Positions 1 through 8,153 are shown, counted from the first letter of the stretch. The stretch: DNA of 48,982 nt from an uncultured Clostridia bacterium (GCA_937992055.1 CALKLQ010000002.1:1-48982); one strand, 5' to 3'. Notes: generated by a model not told the origin, from the letters alone. A program made the numbers and translations.

Positions 1-7
1 AGCGATT

Positions 8-50
8 GATTGCAAAGCAATCTTATGTGCGCCAGCACATGCTTCCGAAG
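8..50. repeat. Tandem small inverted repeats just downstream of dnaJ
   Basis: Three short palindromes lie side by side: GATTGC-AAA-GCAATC (8-22), ATGTGC-GCCA-GCACAT (25-40) and CTTC-C-GAAG (42-50, ending just before the dnaJ stop codon). There is no T-tract, so this is not a classic intrinsic terminator. The layout of an ATTGC/GCAAT hairpin, a second hairpin, then CTTCC resembles the left part of the intergenic repeat at 43230-43267. The element is cut by the window edge. Confidence 0.5.
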
Positions 51-52
51 TT

Positions 53-1180
53 TTACTTTGTCTTATCCAAAAAAGCTTTATATTTAGTATAATCGCTATC
101 ATTAGACAAAATTTCAATATCTTTTAGGAGAGATTTAATTTTTTTATCAAGAGATTTAGGAGCCTCACTTTTAATTGTAACTAATAAATCTCCATAAGCT
201 TCACGGTCTAAATGCTTTATTCCCTTACCTTTAATACGCATAATAGTTCCCGTTTGGGTCAATTCCTTGATATTTAATTCATACTTACCTTTTAAGGTTG
301 GAATACTAACTTTACCGCCAAGTAAACATGTTGTAAAAGGAAGTGAAAGGTCTAGATGCAAATCATAACCGTTTCTAACCAAAACTTTATGAGGTTGAAC
401 TTTAATTCTCACATTAAGATCTCCATTAATACCTTTTCTAATAGGGGCATTACCCTCACCTCTAAGTCTTAATGTTTGACCATCATCGATTCCGGCTGGA
501 ATTTTTATAGAAACGTCTTTATTAACTTTTTTATAGCCTTTACCTAAACAAGCAGAACATTTTTCTTTAATAATTCGCCCAGTTGCATTGCAAGTTTTAC
601 AAGCACCCTCACGAATAGAAGTTCCAAAAATAGTATTTTGAACATATCTTGTTCTTCCTGTGCCATTACACTCACTACATGTAGTGTATTCTGTGCCTTT
701 AGCAGCACCTGTTCCATTGCAAGAAGAACAGCTTTCAAATTTGTTTATGCTAATTGTTTTAGTTGTGCCAAAAGCTGCATCCTCAAAAGGTATGGAAATT
801 TCTACATTGATATCTTCCCCTCTCTCAGATTGTGCTTTTGCTCCATTGCCACCAAAAGCAGAAAATAAATCTGAAAAAATATCAGAAAATCCCCCACTGA
901 AATTGGCATTGAAACCACCAGAGTTACCACCTCCAAAGAAATCTGAAAAGTTAGCTCCATCTGCTGAACCGTATTGGTCATAGTTCTGTCTTTTTTTATC
1001 ATCAGACAAAACTTCGTATGCTTCATTGATTTCTTTAAACTTGTTTGCGGCATCTGGATTATCTTTATTTAAATCTGGATGATATTTTTTTGCAAGGCGT
1101 CTATATGCGGACTTTATTTCGTCCGCATTAGCACCTTTATCCACACCTAAAGTTTTATAATAATCTTTTTTTTCTGCCAT
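53..1180 (-). CDS. dnaJ: Chaperone protein DnaJ (Hsp40)
   Basis: Co-chaperone that delivers unfolded clients to DnaK and stimulates its ATPase in the cytosol. At 375 aa it is a full-length type I DnaJ. It has a J domain at residues 5-70 with the HPD motif (34-36), then a Gly/Phe-rich linker at about 84-115. Four zinc-binding CxxCxGxG-type repeats follow (C154/C157, C171/C174, C197/C200, C211/C214), and then the C-terminal substrate-binding domains. It is the last gene of the hrcA-grpE-dnaK-dnaJ operon, 18 nt after dnaK. The ATG at 1180 is preceded by a modest AAAGG ribosome-binding site. Nothing is missing and identity is not in doubt. Confidence 0.98.
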   Translation of the reverse strand: MAEKKDYYKTLGVDKGANADEIKSAYRRLAKKYHPDLNKDNPDAANKFKEINEAYEVLSDDKKRQNYDQYGSADGANFSDFFGGGNSGGFNANFSGGFSDIFSDLFSAFGGNGAKAQSERGEDINVEISIPFEDAAFGTTKTISINKFESCSSCNGTGAAKGTEYTTCSECNGTGRTRYVQNTIFGTSIREGACKTCNATGRIIKEKCSACLGKGYKKVNKDVSIKIPAGIDDGQTLRLRGEGNAPIRKGINGDLNVRIKVQPHKVLVRNGYDLHLDLSLPFTTCLLGGKVSIPTLKGKYELNIKELTQTGTIMRIKGKGIKHLDREAYGDLLVTIKSEAPKSLDKKIKSLLKDIEILSNDSDYTKYKAFLDKTK

Positions 1181-1198
1181 TTTTTATTGCCTTTAATT

Positions 1199-3010
1199 TT
1201 AATCTACGACAACTTCAGGATTTTCATCTCCGTCTTTTTTGTCGTTATTGTTCGCATTTTGATTTTGTTGTGCTTGTGCATTTTGATACAACTTTGTAAA
1301 CACTTCATTAGAAACAGCAGACAACTCTTCAATACCCTTTCTTAAAACTTCAACATCTTCACTTTCAAAGTCTTTTTTTGCCTTTTCAATTGCATCTTCA
1401 AGTTTCTTTTTATCAGCCTCTTCAAGTTTATCGCCATTTTCTTTAAGAGTTTTTTCCATAGTATAAATCATATTATCTGCTTGATTTTTAACTTCAACAT
1501 ATTCCCTTCTTTTCTTATCTGCTTCAGCATTCATTTCAGCTTCTTTAATAGCATTATTGATTTCATCTTCAGATAAATTAGAAGAAGCGGTGATTGTTAT
1601 TCTTTGTTCCTTATTAGTACCCAAATCTTTCGCAGACACATTTACAATTCCATTAGCATCAATATCAAAGGTTACCTCAATTTGTGGGATACCTCTTGGT
1701 GCTGGTGGGATATCAGAAAGTTGGAATCTTCCCAAAGTTTTGTTTTGAGATGCAAATTCTCTTTCACCTTGAAGAACATGAATATCAACTCCAGGTTGAT
1801 TGTCAGTAGCGGTTGAGAAAACCTGAGATTTTTTTGTTGGAATAGTTGTATTTCTTTCAATCAACTTTGTGAAAACTCCACCTAAAGTTTCAATTCCTAA
1901 TGAAAGTGGTGTAACATCGAGTAAAAGAACGTCTTTAACTTCTCCACCCAAAACACCAGCTTGAATAGCTGCACCAACTGCAACACATTCATCTGGGTTA
2001 ACCCCTTTGTATGGTTCCTTGTTTGTAAACTTTTTAACCGCTTCAAAAACAGCTGGAATTCTTGTTGAACCACCAACTAAAATCACTTTGCTTACATCGT
2101 TAACAGACAATTTAGCATCTTTAAGAGCTTTAACGGTACATTCGATGGTTTCATTAACTAAATCTTCTGTAATGCTATCAAATTTTGCTCTAGAAAGGTC
2201 ATATTCTAAATGTTTAGGCCCACTTGCATCCGCAGTTATAAATGGCAAAGAAATTGTTGTTTTTGGAGTTGCAGAAAGATCAATTTTTGCTTTTTCTGCT
2301 GCTTCTTTAAGCCTTTGCATTGCAAGTTTATCTTTTGACAAGTCTATATTTTCTTGTTTTTTAAACTCTTCTACCAAAAGATCTATTATTCTATTATCAA
2401 AGTCGTCTCCACCAAGTTTTGTATTTCCATTTGTTGACAAAACTTCAAAAACTCCATCTCCAATTTCCAATATAGAAACGTCAAAAGTTCCACCACCAAG
2501 GTCATAAACCAAAATCTTTTGATTTTTATTTTCACCTTTGTCAAGTCCATAAGCTAATGCTGCTGCCGTAGGTTCGTTGATTATTCTCAAAACCTCAAGA
2601 CCGGCAATTTTTCCAGCATCTTTTGTTGCCTGTCTTTGGCTATCATTAAAATAAGCAGGAACGGTGATAACCGCTTGTGTTACCTTTCCACCCAAATAAC
2701 TTTCAGCATCTTGCTTTAATTTAGACAAAATCATTGCTGAAATTTCTGGAGCAGAATATTCTTTTCCACCCATTGATGCTTTATGATTTGTTCCCATCTC
2801 CCTTTTAATAGACGAAACAGTGTTTTCATGATTTGCAATTGCCTGTCTTTTGGCAACCTTTCCAACCAATCTTTCACCTTCTTTTGTAACAGCAACAACA
2901 GATGGTGTTGTTCTGTCCCCTTCTGCATTTGCAATAACAGTAGGTTTTCCACCTTCCATAACTGCGACACAAGAATTTGTAGTTCCTAAGTCAATTCCAA
3001 TAATTTTCAT
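1199..3010 (-). CDS. dnaK: Chaperone protein DnaK (Hsp70)
   Basis: ATP-dependent Hsp70 chaperone. At 603 aa it is typical for Gram-positive DnaK, which lacks the short insert found in proteobacterial forms. The ATPase signatures are visible: IGIDLGTTNSCVAV at the N-terminus, the phosphate loop VYDLGGGTFDVSIL, and ILVGGSTRIPAV. A beta-sandwich substrate domain follows (TPLSLGIET and on). A charged helical lid and a Gln/Asn-rich disordered tail end in NPEVVVD. The start ATG has a GGAG site and lies 3 nt after grpE. It works with GrpE (nucleotide exchange) and DnaJ from the same transcript, which is expected to be controlled by HrcA at the CIRCE element upstream. Confidence 0.99.
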   Translation of the reverse strand: MKIIGIDLGTTNSCVAVMEGGKPTVIANAEGDRTTPSVVAVTKEGERLVGKVAKRQAIANHENTVSSIKREMGTNHKASMGGKEYSAPEISAMILSKLKQDAESYLGGKVTQAVITVPAYFNDSQRQATKDAGKIAGLEVLRIINEPTAAALAYGLDKGENKNQKILVYDLGGGTFDVSILEIGDGVFEVLSTNGNTKLGGDDFDNRIIDLLVEEFKKQENIDLSKDKLAMQRLKEAAEKAKIDLSATPKTTISLPFITADASGPKHLEYDLSRAKFDSITEDLVNETIECTVKALKDAKLSVNDVSKVILVGGSTRIPAVFEAVKKFTNKEPYKGVNPDECVAVGAAIQAGVLGGEVKDVLLLDVTPLSLGIETLGGVFTKLIERNTTIPTKKSQVFSTATDNQPGVDIHVLQGEREFASQNKTLGRFQLSDIPPAPRGIPQIEVTFDIDANGIVNVSAKDLGTNKEQRITITASSNLSEDEINNAIKEAEMNAEADKKRREYVEVKNQADNMIYTMEKTLKENGDKLEEADKKKLEDAIEKAKKDFESEDVEVLRKGIEELSAVSNEVFTKLYQNAQAQQNQNANNNDKKDGDENPEVVVD

Positions 3011-3013
3011 ATT

Positions 3014-3544
3014 TTATTCTCCTTTTTTATTAATAATTACTTGGGCATATCTAATTACTTTGTCACCCATTTTATAACCTGCTTGTGCAATGTCTGTAAC
3101 AACATCATCTTCAAGCGAATTATCATTTTTAACCATAATCACATTATGTTCTTTAGTGTCAAACTTTTCACCAACTTTGTCTATCTTTTCAACACCAAAG
3201 CTTTTAAGCGCATCCATTAATTCTTTTTCAATCATTTCAACGCCTTTTAAAACCTTTTCATCTTCTATCATAGGTTTTGCCTTATCGAACGAATCAAGTG
3301 CTGGTAAAATTCGCATTAGTACTCCAATTTGCCCATCCATCTTTGCTTCATTCATAAGATTTAAACTTCTTTTTCTAAAGTTATCAAAGTCAGCTTGAAC
3401 CACTTGTAAAAGTCTTTTATATTCCTCAGCTTTTTTACCTTCTTCACAAGCACATTCATGTTCTTCCACATTGCATTCGCAATCACAATCACAATCGCAA
3501 GTGCTTTTTTCCTCTTTTGTTAAATCTTTTTGTTTATCAGTCAT
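3014..3544 (-). CDS. grpE: Nucleotide exchange factor GrpE with a Cys-rich N-terminal tail
   Basis: Releases ADP from DnaK. The body (about residues 38-176) shows the GrpE pattern: a long helix with VQADFDNFRKRS, then a C-terminal beta domain ending in GYKMGDKVIRYAQVIINKKGE. The N-terminal tail is unusual. Residues 16-33 hold seven cysteines in an alternating Cys-Asp/Glu pattern (C16, 18, 20, 22, 24, then C31 and C33, with H29 between). The tail is encoded by a near-repetitive TGC-GAT stretch (about 3446-3499). GrpE tails are normally acidic but not cysteine-rich; metal or redox binding is speculation. The start has a strong GGAGGGGAG site, and the gene overlaps hrcA by 8 nt, implying translational coupling. 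Confidence 0.96.
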   Translation of the reverse strand: MTDKQKDLTKEEKSTCDCDCDCECNVEEHECACEEGKKAEEYKRLLQVVQADFDNFRKRSLNLMNEAKMDGQIGVLMRILPALDSFDKAKPMIEDEKVLKGVEMIEKELMDALKSFGVEKIDKVGEKFDTKEHNVIMVKNDNSLEDDVVTDIAQAGYKMGDKVIRYAQVIINKKGE

Positions 3545-4544
3545 TCTCCCCTCCCTTTATTTCATCAACAATTAACTTTAAAACCGCTGTAATGCTTGCG
3601 TAGTCCATTCTTTGAGGTCCAACAACTCCTATAGACGCAACTTGATTTCCATCCACAATAATAGGCGCCTTAACCAAAGCCAATCCTGCAAGTTTCTCAT
3701 CGTCTTCGTCAATTTGAACAAACAGTTGTCCTTCGCATTCATCGCTTTGCAATGTCATGGAAAGTTTTTCCTCGTCACTTAAAAGTGATAATACTTTTTG
3801 CATGTCTTTTGCGTCAGTTTTTTCAACAAATTGCTTTGTTCCATCATGCCTAACGTCTAAGTATTTTGTTTTACACATTTGTTTTAAAGTTTCAACAACA
3901 CTATCGACAATTTGTTCAAATCCAGCAATTTGTTGTTTAATACCCTTTTCTATCTCATCAATATTTTCAACTAAAAAACCAATTGTTTTTCCATTGAAAA
4001 GATTACTAAGATATTTTGATGCATCCTCACACGCTTTTTTACCCGCTTCAACTTCAATAGTATTGTTAAGATAACCACTATTAGTTTGTATTAAAGCCAT
4101 GGCTTGCTTTTCCAATAATGGAATTACACTCACATTTTCTATTATAAGTTTGTCGTATCCATCCATCAATATTGCAGTTGGATATTTTGTCGCTTTGCTG
4201 ATGATTTTCGCAATCTCACTAGCAATGTCTGAAAGAGATTTAGTTCTAACATTCAAAAGTTGTTTAACAACATCTAAATGACTTTTGTCAACTGTAAGAT
4301 TTTTGACCAAGTTTTCGACATAGTATTTGTAGCCTTCAACTGTTGGAACCCTACCTCCAGAGGTGTAAACTTGTTTTAAAAACCCCATTTCTTCAAGCGC
4401 ATTAAGTTCATTTCTTAATGTTGCAGTACTCAACTTGATGGTCTGTTTTTTTTGCACACCACCACTAGTTATCACACTTGCATCCTTAATATAATCTTCA
4501 ATTGCACTACAAAGAATGTCATGTTTTCTTTGACTTAATTGCAT
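3537..4544 (-). CDS. hrcA: Heat-inducible transcription repressor HrcA
   Basis: Represses class I heat-shock operons by binding CIRCE; its folding depends on GroEL. The 335-aa length matches the family. The N-terminal winged helix-turn-helix includes SSAT-type recognition residues (here STATLRNELNALEEMGFLKQ). It is followed by the GRVPT motif and a C-terminal GAF-like and dimerisation region with IGVVGPQRMDYA. It is the first gene of the dnaK operon and overlaps grpE. The ATG at 4544 is supported by GAGGTG, which sits between the start and the CIRCE palindrome, so operator and translation start are tightly packed. Autoregulation is the expected mode. Confidence 0.98.
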   Translation of the reverse strand: MQLSQRKHDILCSAIEDYIKDASVITSGGVQKKQTIKLSTATLRNELNALEEMGFLKQVYTSGGRVPTVEGYKYYVENLVKNLTVDKSHLDVVKQLLNVRTKSLSDIASEIAKIISKATKYPTAILMDGYDKLIIENVSVIPLLEKQAMALIQTNSGYLNNTIEVEAGKKACEDASKYLSNLFNGKTIGFLVENIDEIEKGIKQQIAGFEQIVDSVVETLKQMCKTKYLDVRHDGTKQFVEKTDAKDMQKVLSLLSDEEKLSMTLQSDECEGQLFVQIDEDDEKLAGLALVKAPIIVDGNQVASIGVVGPQRMDYASITAVLKLIVDEIKGGEND

Positions 4545-4558
4545 CTAGCACCTCATTG

Positions 4559-4585
4559 CTAGCACTCTTACTTCTTAAGTGCTAG
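4559..4585 (-). promoter_or_regulatory. CIRCE operator (HrcA binding site)
   Basis: CTAGCACTC, a 9-nt spacer, then AAGTGCTAG, against the family consensus TTAGCACTC-N9-GAGTGCTAA. Arms and spacer length match; the inner base of the right arm is A instead of G. The site covers the predicted transcription start and lies directly upstream of the hrcA ribosome-binding site. Confidence 0.95.
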
Positions 4586-4589
4586 CAGT

Positions 4590-4618
4590 AGTATATGAAA
4601 TATTATGAAAAAAGTCAA
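4590..4618 (-). promoter_or_regulatory. Sigma-A promoter of the hrcA-dnaK operon
   Basis: TTGACT (4613-4618), a 17-nt spacer and TATACT (4590-4595) on the minus strand. The predicted start at about 4583 falls inside CIRCE, so repressor binding would block initiation. Confidence 0.9.
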
Positions 4619-4801
4619 CACTTTTATGCCAACTTTTTTAAATTTTTTATTTTTCCTGAAAAAATTTTAAATTAATTTTTCAAAAGCAAAGACCCTGAAA
4701 AAAATAAATCAATAACTCTATCCATGTATTGAAAATTTAAAAGTAACCAATTCCCTTTTAAATGAATAAACTGAGATATGAATTCATAAAAGGAGATAAC
4801 A

Positions 4802-5812
4802 ATGAAAAAATTCACACTCTTTCTTGCTTTGATTTTCGCATTTTGTTCATTTTCTCTAGTTGGATGTAAAAAAGACGACAACACAATTAGACTTAATGAA
4901 ACAACGCATAGCATTTTTTATGCGCCACTTTATGTTGCGATAAATCTTGGCTATTTTGAAGCTGAGGGATTGACAATTGAACTTACAAATGGTGGAGGTT
5001 CTAACAATTCAATGACCGCACTCATAAGCAATGAGGCTGACATTGCTCTACTAGGACCAGAAACTGCGGTTTATGTTGCTCAAGGCGGAACAACAAATCA
5101 ACCTAAAATTTTTGGTCAATTAACAAAAAGAGATGGTTCCTTCCTAGTTTCGAAAACGGATACAAAAAACTTTAATTGGGAGGATACTGTTGGTAAAACC
5201 ATTATAGGTGGAAGAAAAGGTGGACTTCCAGCTATGACACTACAATATGTCATAGAAAAAGTTGCAGGTCTTGAAATTGGCACTGAAGCAAATCAGGTTA
5301 ATTTGAGAACCGATGTTGAATTTAACCTAACAGCAAGCGTTTACGATACAACAGATGCTCAATATTGTACACTTTTTGAACCAAATGCTAGTGACTTAGT
5401 AGCACAAAAAAAGGGTCACATTGTAGCAAGTGTTGGAAAAGAAAGCGGAGAAATTCCTTATACTTGCTTTATGGCAACAGAAAACTATATTAACAAAAAT
5501 CCTGAAAGAATTAAAAAGTTCTTAAGAGCAGTCATAAAAGGATATAGATTTTTAACCACCGCTACAGTGGACCAAATTGCAGATGCTTTAACCCCTTCTT
5601 TTAAAACAAATTCAAGAGAAGCAATTATAACATCTATCAATAGTTATGTTGAATCTGATGCCTGGGTTTCTAGCCCTGTAATGAAAGAATCTGCTTTTGA
5701 CTATTTGCAAAACGTTATGATAAACGCTGGCGAACTTAAAACCAAAGTTAATTTTAATGATATTGTTGATAATACATTTGCTGCAGAAGTAATTAATGAA
5801 TTAAATAACTGA
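4802..5812 (+). CDS. ABC transporter substrate-binding lipoprotein, NMT1/THI5-like
   Basis: A 336-aa surface lipoprotein. It has a lysine-start signal peptide (residues 1-21) with lipobox LVGC (C22), then an NMT1/SsuA-type periplasmic-binding fold. The opening (LNETTHSIFYAPLYVAINLG and YFEAEGL), the GGGSNNSMTALISNEADIALLGPE segment and the later helix RIKKFLRAVIKGYRFL are typical of binding proteins for thiamine precursors, aliphatic sulfonates or similar small molecules. The ligand cannot be told from sequence. No permease or ATPase gene is adjacent, and the gene stands alone on the plus strand between divergent and convergent neighbours. AAGGAG 7 nt before the ATG sets the start. I saw no thiamine riboswitch in the leader. 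Confidence 0.85.
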   Translation: MKKFTLFLALIFAFCSFSLVGCKKDDNTIRLNETTHSIFYAPLYVAINLGYFEAEGLTIELTNGGGSNNSMTALISNEADIALLGPETAVYVAQGGTTNQPKIFGQLTKRDGSFLVSKTDTKNFNWEDTVGKTIIGGRKGGLPAMTLQYVIEKVAGLEIGTEANQVNLRTDVEFNLTASVYDTTDAQYCTLFEPNASDLVAQKKGHIVASVGKESGEIPYTCFMATENYINKNPERIKKFLRAVIKGYRFLTTATVDQIADALTPSFKTNSREAIITSINSYVESDAWVSSPVMKESAFDYLQNVMINAGELKTKVNFNDIVDNTFAAEVINELNN

Positions 5813-5843
5813 TGTCATTTGAAATTAGATAAAAAAATAAATG

Positions 5844-5876
5844 AAAAAACCACTAACTAATATTAGTGGCTTTTTT
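5844..5876. terminator. Bidirectional intrinsic terminator
   Basis: CCACTAA (5850-5856), a 6-nt loop and TTAGTGG (5863-5869), flanked by an A-run on the left and CTTTTTT on the right. It can end both the plus-strand lipoprotein gene and the converging minus-strand gene. Confidence 0.9.
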
Positions 5877-5884
5877 CGTAAAAA

Positions 5885-6028
5885 CTATTTGCTGCAACTT
5901 GTAGTTGTCTTCTTAGAAGAACTTTTCTTTGCAGATTGAGAATTCATTTCTGAACCAGCTTCGGTTGCTTTAGAAGTTCTCTTTGTAGTGTTAGCTCTTC
6001 TAGCGTTTTGTTTGTTTTTACCAAACAT
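5885..6028 (-). CDS. Small basic protein of unknown function (47 aa)
   Basis: A 47-residue protein beginning MFGKNKQNARRANTTKRTSK and ending TTTSCSK. It is rich in Lys, Arg, Ser, Thr, Asn and Gln, has a single Cys near the C-terminus and no membrane segment or obvious fold. The start is fixed by a near-perfect GGAGGAGGTG 6 nt upstream of the ATG; an in-frame extension upstream of this would run through the ribosome-binding site and is unlikely. A 6-bp hairpin (6044-6060) lies immediately before the ribosome-binding site. I do not recognise the family. A nucleic-acid-binding or spore-associated role would fit the composition but is a guess. Confidence 0.75.
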   Translation of the reverse strand: MFGKNKQNARRANTTKRTSKATEAGSEMNSQSAKKSSSKKTTTSCSK

Positions 6029-6043
6029 AGTTTTCACCTCCTC

Positions 6044-6060
6044 CAAGGTTAAATACCTTG
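6044..6060 (-). promoter_or_regulatory. Leader hairpin abutting a ribosome-binding site
   Basis: On the minus strand CAAGGT, loop ATTTA, ACCTTG. The second arm runs straight into the GGAGGAGGTG site of the 47-residue protein. It could modulate translation or just be chance in a short leader. Confidence 0.35.
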
Positions 6061-6273
6061 CAGTGTTATTATGAGCAATCCAAGCAAATATATACACAAT
6101 ATTTTATTAAACAATATATTTATAAATTTTAATATATTTTTCAAATTATTTACATCTTTATTAAATCGTATAAAAGGCAAAATATTTTTATCCTATTTAA
6201 ATTTTAATTTCTTTATTCGATTTTAATTGAATAGCAAATAAAAGAAATATAGTTGTAATTATATTATTTTAAA

Positions 6274-6305
6274 AGCTTAATAAAAAACCAGCTGAACCAG
6301 CTGAT
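6274..6305 (-). terminator. Intrinsic terminator of the 6311-7153 lipoprotein gene
   Basis: On the minus strand CAGCTG-GTT-CAGCTG followed by GTTTTTTATT, starting just past the stop codon. The stem is short but the U-tract is good. Confidence 0.75.
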
Positions 6306-6310
6306 TTTAA

Positions 6311-7153
6311 TCAATTATAAAAATCGATACTTTCCACTCTTGATAAGTCCGCAGAATAAGTAATCTCTGTAGTTATAACTGAAGAAGAATATTTAATTCC
6401 ATTTTCAAATTCTTCTGTTGTGGCTTTATATTTATCAAATTTGGAATCTTTTAAATTAATTTTTAGACTTCCTTTTGACCTTTCTATAATATGTGAAGAA
6501 TTATCAAAATTGCTTAAATTATAAGACATACTAAATTGGCAATTTGATTGATTACCTTTTATTACAGGTTGAACCCCAGTAGCCAAAGTCAACAAAATAT
6601 TTTCACCACTAAAATAAAATTTTTTATATAAATCTTGCATTAGATTATTTGCTACTAAATTATATACATCATTAATAAATGCAGATTCTGTAAGATAAGT
6701 CTTATAAATTGATTTAACAACTTCTTCATCATTAGCAATAAATTCTTTTAAAATATAATAATTTGTTTCACCTCCAGAAGATATTGCAGTGTAGATAAGT
6801 TTTGTTGTTGTTTCTTGAATTCCACCTAGACCATCATCTGTTTTAACATATTCAGTCTTTTCAAAAATTGTATTGACACCTTTTCCAACTCTTTTTATTG
6901 TTGTAATTTGATTTGAAACTTCCCAAACTTGATTGTCTTCATTGTAATTATTTTCAATTGTACTATTAACCAGGGTAAAATCACCATGAGTAGATAAGTT
7001 TGTTTTGTCAGTTAACAAAATTTCGTATGTATTTTCAAGAGCTCTATTAGATGCTTTTTCAAAATCCTGTGTCGACATATTTTTTATGCATCCTGTGAAA
7101 AGAAATAGACAAGCTAAAGAGCATGTTAAAAATATTGTAGCAATTTTTTTCAT
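6311..7153 (-). CDS. Lipoprotein of unknown function
   Basis: A 280-aa predicted lipoprotein: N-terminal KK, a hydrophobic stretch and lipobox FTGC (C22). The mature part is rich in Thr, Asn, Ser and beta-prone residues, with no motif I recognise. It is a single-gene unit: its own promoter lies upstream (7176-7205), the start has AAAGGAGAG, and a terminator follows. The mature sequence looks like a small secreted beta-sheet protein facing the cell wall. I cannot assign a function. The lipoprotein call rests on the signal; the rest is unknown. Confidence 0.8.
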   Translation of the reverse strand: MKKIATIFLTCSLACLFLFTGCIKNMSTQDFEKASNRALENTYEILLTDKTNLSTHGDFTLVNSTIENNYNEDNQVWEVSNQITTIKRVGKGVNTIFEKTEYVKTDDGLGGIQETTTKLIYTAISSGGETNYYILKEFIANDEEVVKSIYKTYLTESAFINDVYNLVANNLMQDLYKKFYFSGENILLTLATGVQPVIKGNQSNCQFSMSYNLSNFDNSSHIIERSKGSLKINLKDSKFDKYKATTEEFENGIKYSSSVITTEITYSADLSRVESIDFYN

Positions 7154-7175
7154 ATTCTCTCCTTTAATTAATTTT

Positions 7176-7205
7176 AGTATAACTTTATTATTAAAAAGAT
7201 GTCAA
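7176..7205 (-). promoter_or_regulatory. Sigma-A promoter of the unknown lipoprotein gene
   Basis: TTGACA (7200-7205), 18-nt spacer, TATACT (7176-7181) on the minus strand, 23 nt before the start codon. Confidence 0.8.
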
Positions 7206-7223
7206 CAACTGAATCATTTTTCT

Positions 7224-7256
7224 ATAAAAAAAGCTAATAAGCTATAACTTATTAGC
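7224..7256 (-). terminator. Intrinsic terminator after the DUF1292 gene
   Basis: Perfect 9-bp stem GCTAATAAG / CTTATTAGC (7233-7241 and 7248-7256) with a 6-nt loop. On the minus strand it is followed by TTTTTTTATAG. Confidence 0.92.
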
Positions 7257-7273
7257 ATGAAAAAATGATAATG

Positions 7274-7609
7274 TTATTTTTTATTGTTTTCCTCATATTC
7301 ATCAAGAAGCTTGTAGTACTCATCAAAAACTTTAATTGCTGTAGGTTCATCTGTTTCAATAACAAGAGAAGCATCTCTATCCTCTGTTTCTTCAACCAAA
7401 AAAACTATAGCTTCATCATCTTCAACATTTTCCATTTTGTCGATAGGTTTTAAAATCGCATATAATTTTTCATCTAAAGGTATTATTGCAACCTGGTCAA
7501 ATTTTACCTCTTTATCATTTTCGTCATAAAGCGTTACTGGAGAATCATTGTTTTCATCCAATAGAATATCCAAAACATTTAAATCCTCTTGTTCTTTTTC
7601 TTTATCCAT
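7274..7609 (-). CDS. DUF1292 family protein (YrzB-like)
   Basis: A 111-aa, very acidic cytosolic protein. The segment SPVTLYDENDKEVKFDQVAIIPLDEKLYAIL followed by DDEAIVFLVEE is the DUF1292 pattern (B. subtilis YrzB). No biochemical role is established for the family. As in many Firmicutes it sits directly after ruvX (1-nt gap), so the two are co-transcribed. The usual third partner (the YrzL/IreB-type gene) and alaS are not in front of ruvX here. The ATG is preceded by AGGAG. Confidence 0.9.
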   Translation of the reverse strand: MDKEKEQEDLNVLDILLDENNDSPVTLYDENDKEVKFDQVAIIPLDEKLYAILKPIDKMENVEDDEAIVFLVEETEDRDASLVIETDEPTAIKVFDEYYKLLDEYEENNKK

Positions 7610-7610
7610 T

Positions 7611-8030
7611 TTAAAATCTCCTTTCTAAATATTGTTGCAAAATTAATTGTGCTGCAACCTTGTCAATTAATTCCTTTCTTTTTTCTCTTTTGACATTTGC
7701 ACTTAGCAAAATTTCTTCTGCCTCAACTGAAGTCAACCTCTCATCTTCAAAAACAATATTCACTTCACACTTTTGCTGCAACTGCGAGGCGAATTCTCTC
7801 ACCATTTCTGCCGTTTTGCCTTCAGTTCCATCCATATTATATGGAAGACCAATTACAATGGTTTCAACGTTATAGTCGGCAATTAACTTGCAAAAAAATT
7901 CAAGGTCTTTTTCTGTTGAAATTGTTTTATATGTTGCAAATGGGCTTGAAATCATTTTAAGCGGGTCACTCATAGCTATGCCAATTCGCACCTTACCATA
8001 GTCAATTCCCATTATTCTAGTCTGATTCAA
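7611..8030 (-). CDS. ruvX: Putative pre-16S rRNA nuclease / Holliday junction resolvase RuvX (YqgF)
   Basis: RNase H-fold nuclease. In E. coli YqgF trims the 5' end of pre-16S rRNA; resolvase activity has been reported for homologues. The 139-aa length is normal. Key motifs: MGIDYGKVRIGIAMSDP with the metal-binding Asp (D10), VIGLPYNMDGTEG, FEDERLTSVEAEE, and DKVAAQLILQQYL at the end. The start is read as TTG at 8030 because an AAGGAG site lies 9 nt upstream; the internal ATG at 8012 is 27 nt from that site. It forms an operon with the DUF1292 gene. Confidence 0.93.
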   Translation of the reverse strand: MNQTRIMGIDYGKVRIGIAMSDPLKMISSPFATYKTISTEKDLEFFCKLIADYNVETIVIGLPYNMDGTEGKTAEMVREFASQLQQKCEVNIVFEDERLTSVEAEEILLSANVKREKRKELIDKVAAQLILQQYLERRF

Positions 8031-8153
8031 ATTAACATTCTCCTTTGAATTAACAAGCCAACAACTTTTAACAACATTATATTAATAAATTAAAAAAATA
8101 ATGTCAAACATATTAAACAATGTTTATAGATTAGGTAAAAAATCTACAATTTA

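Noticed and set aside
2007..2507. Plus-strand open frame of 166 codons inside dnaK
   Set aside because: Antisense shadow of a certain gene; serine/leucine-rich composition typical of such shadows.
4740..4801. CTGAGA before the NMT1-like gene as a thiamine (TPP) riboswitch
   Set aside because: The rest of the TPP core (the GCTGAGA partner and the AGCGTAGGGA-type segment) is missing and the leader is too short.
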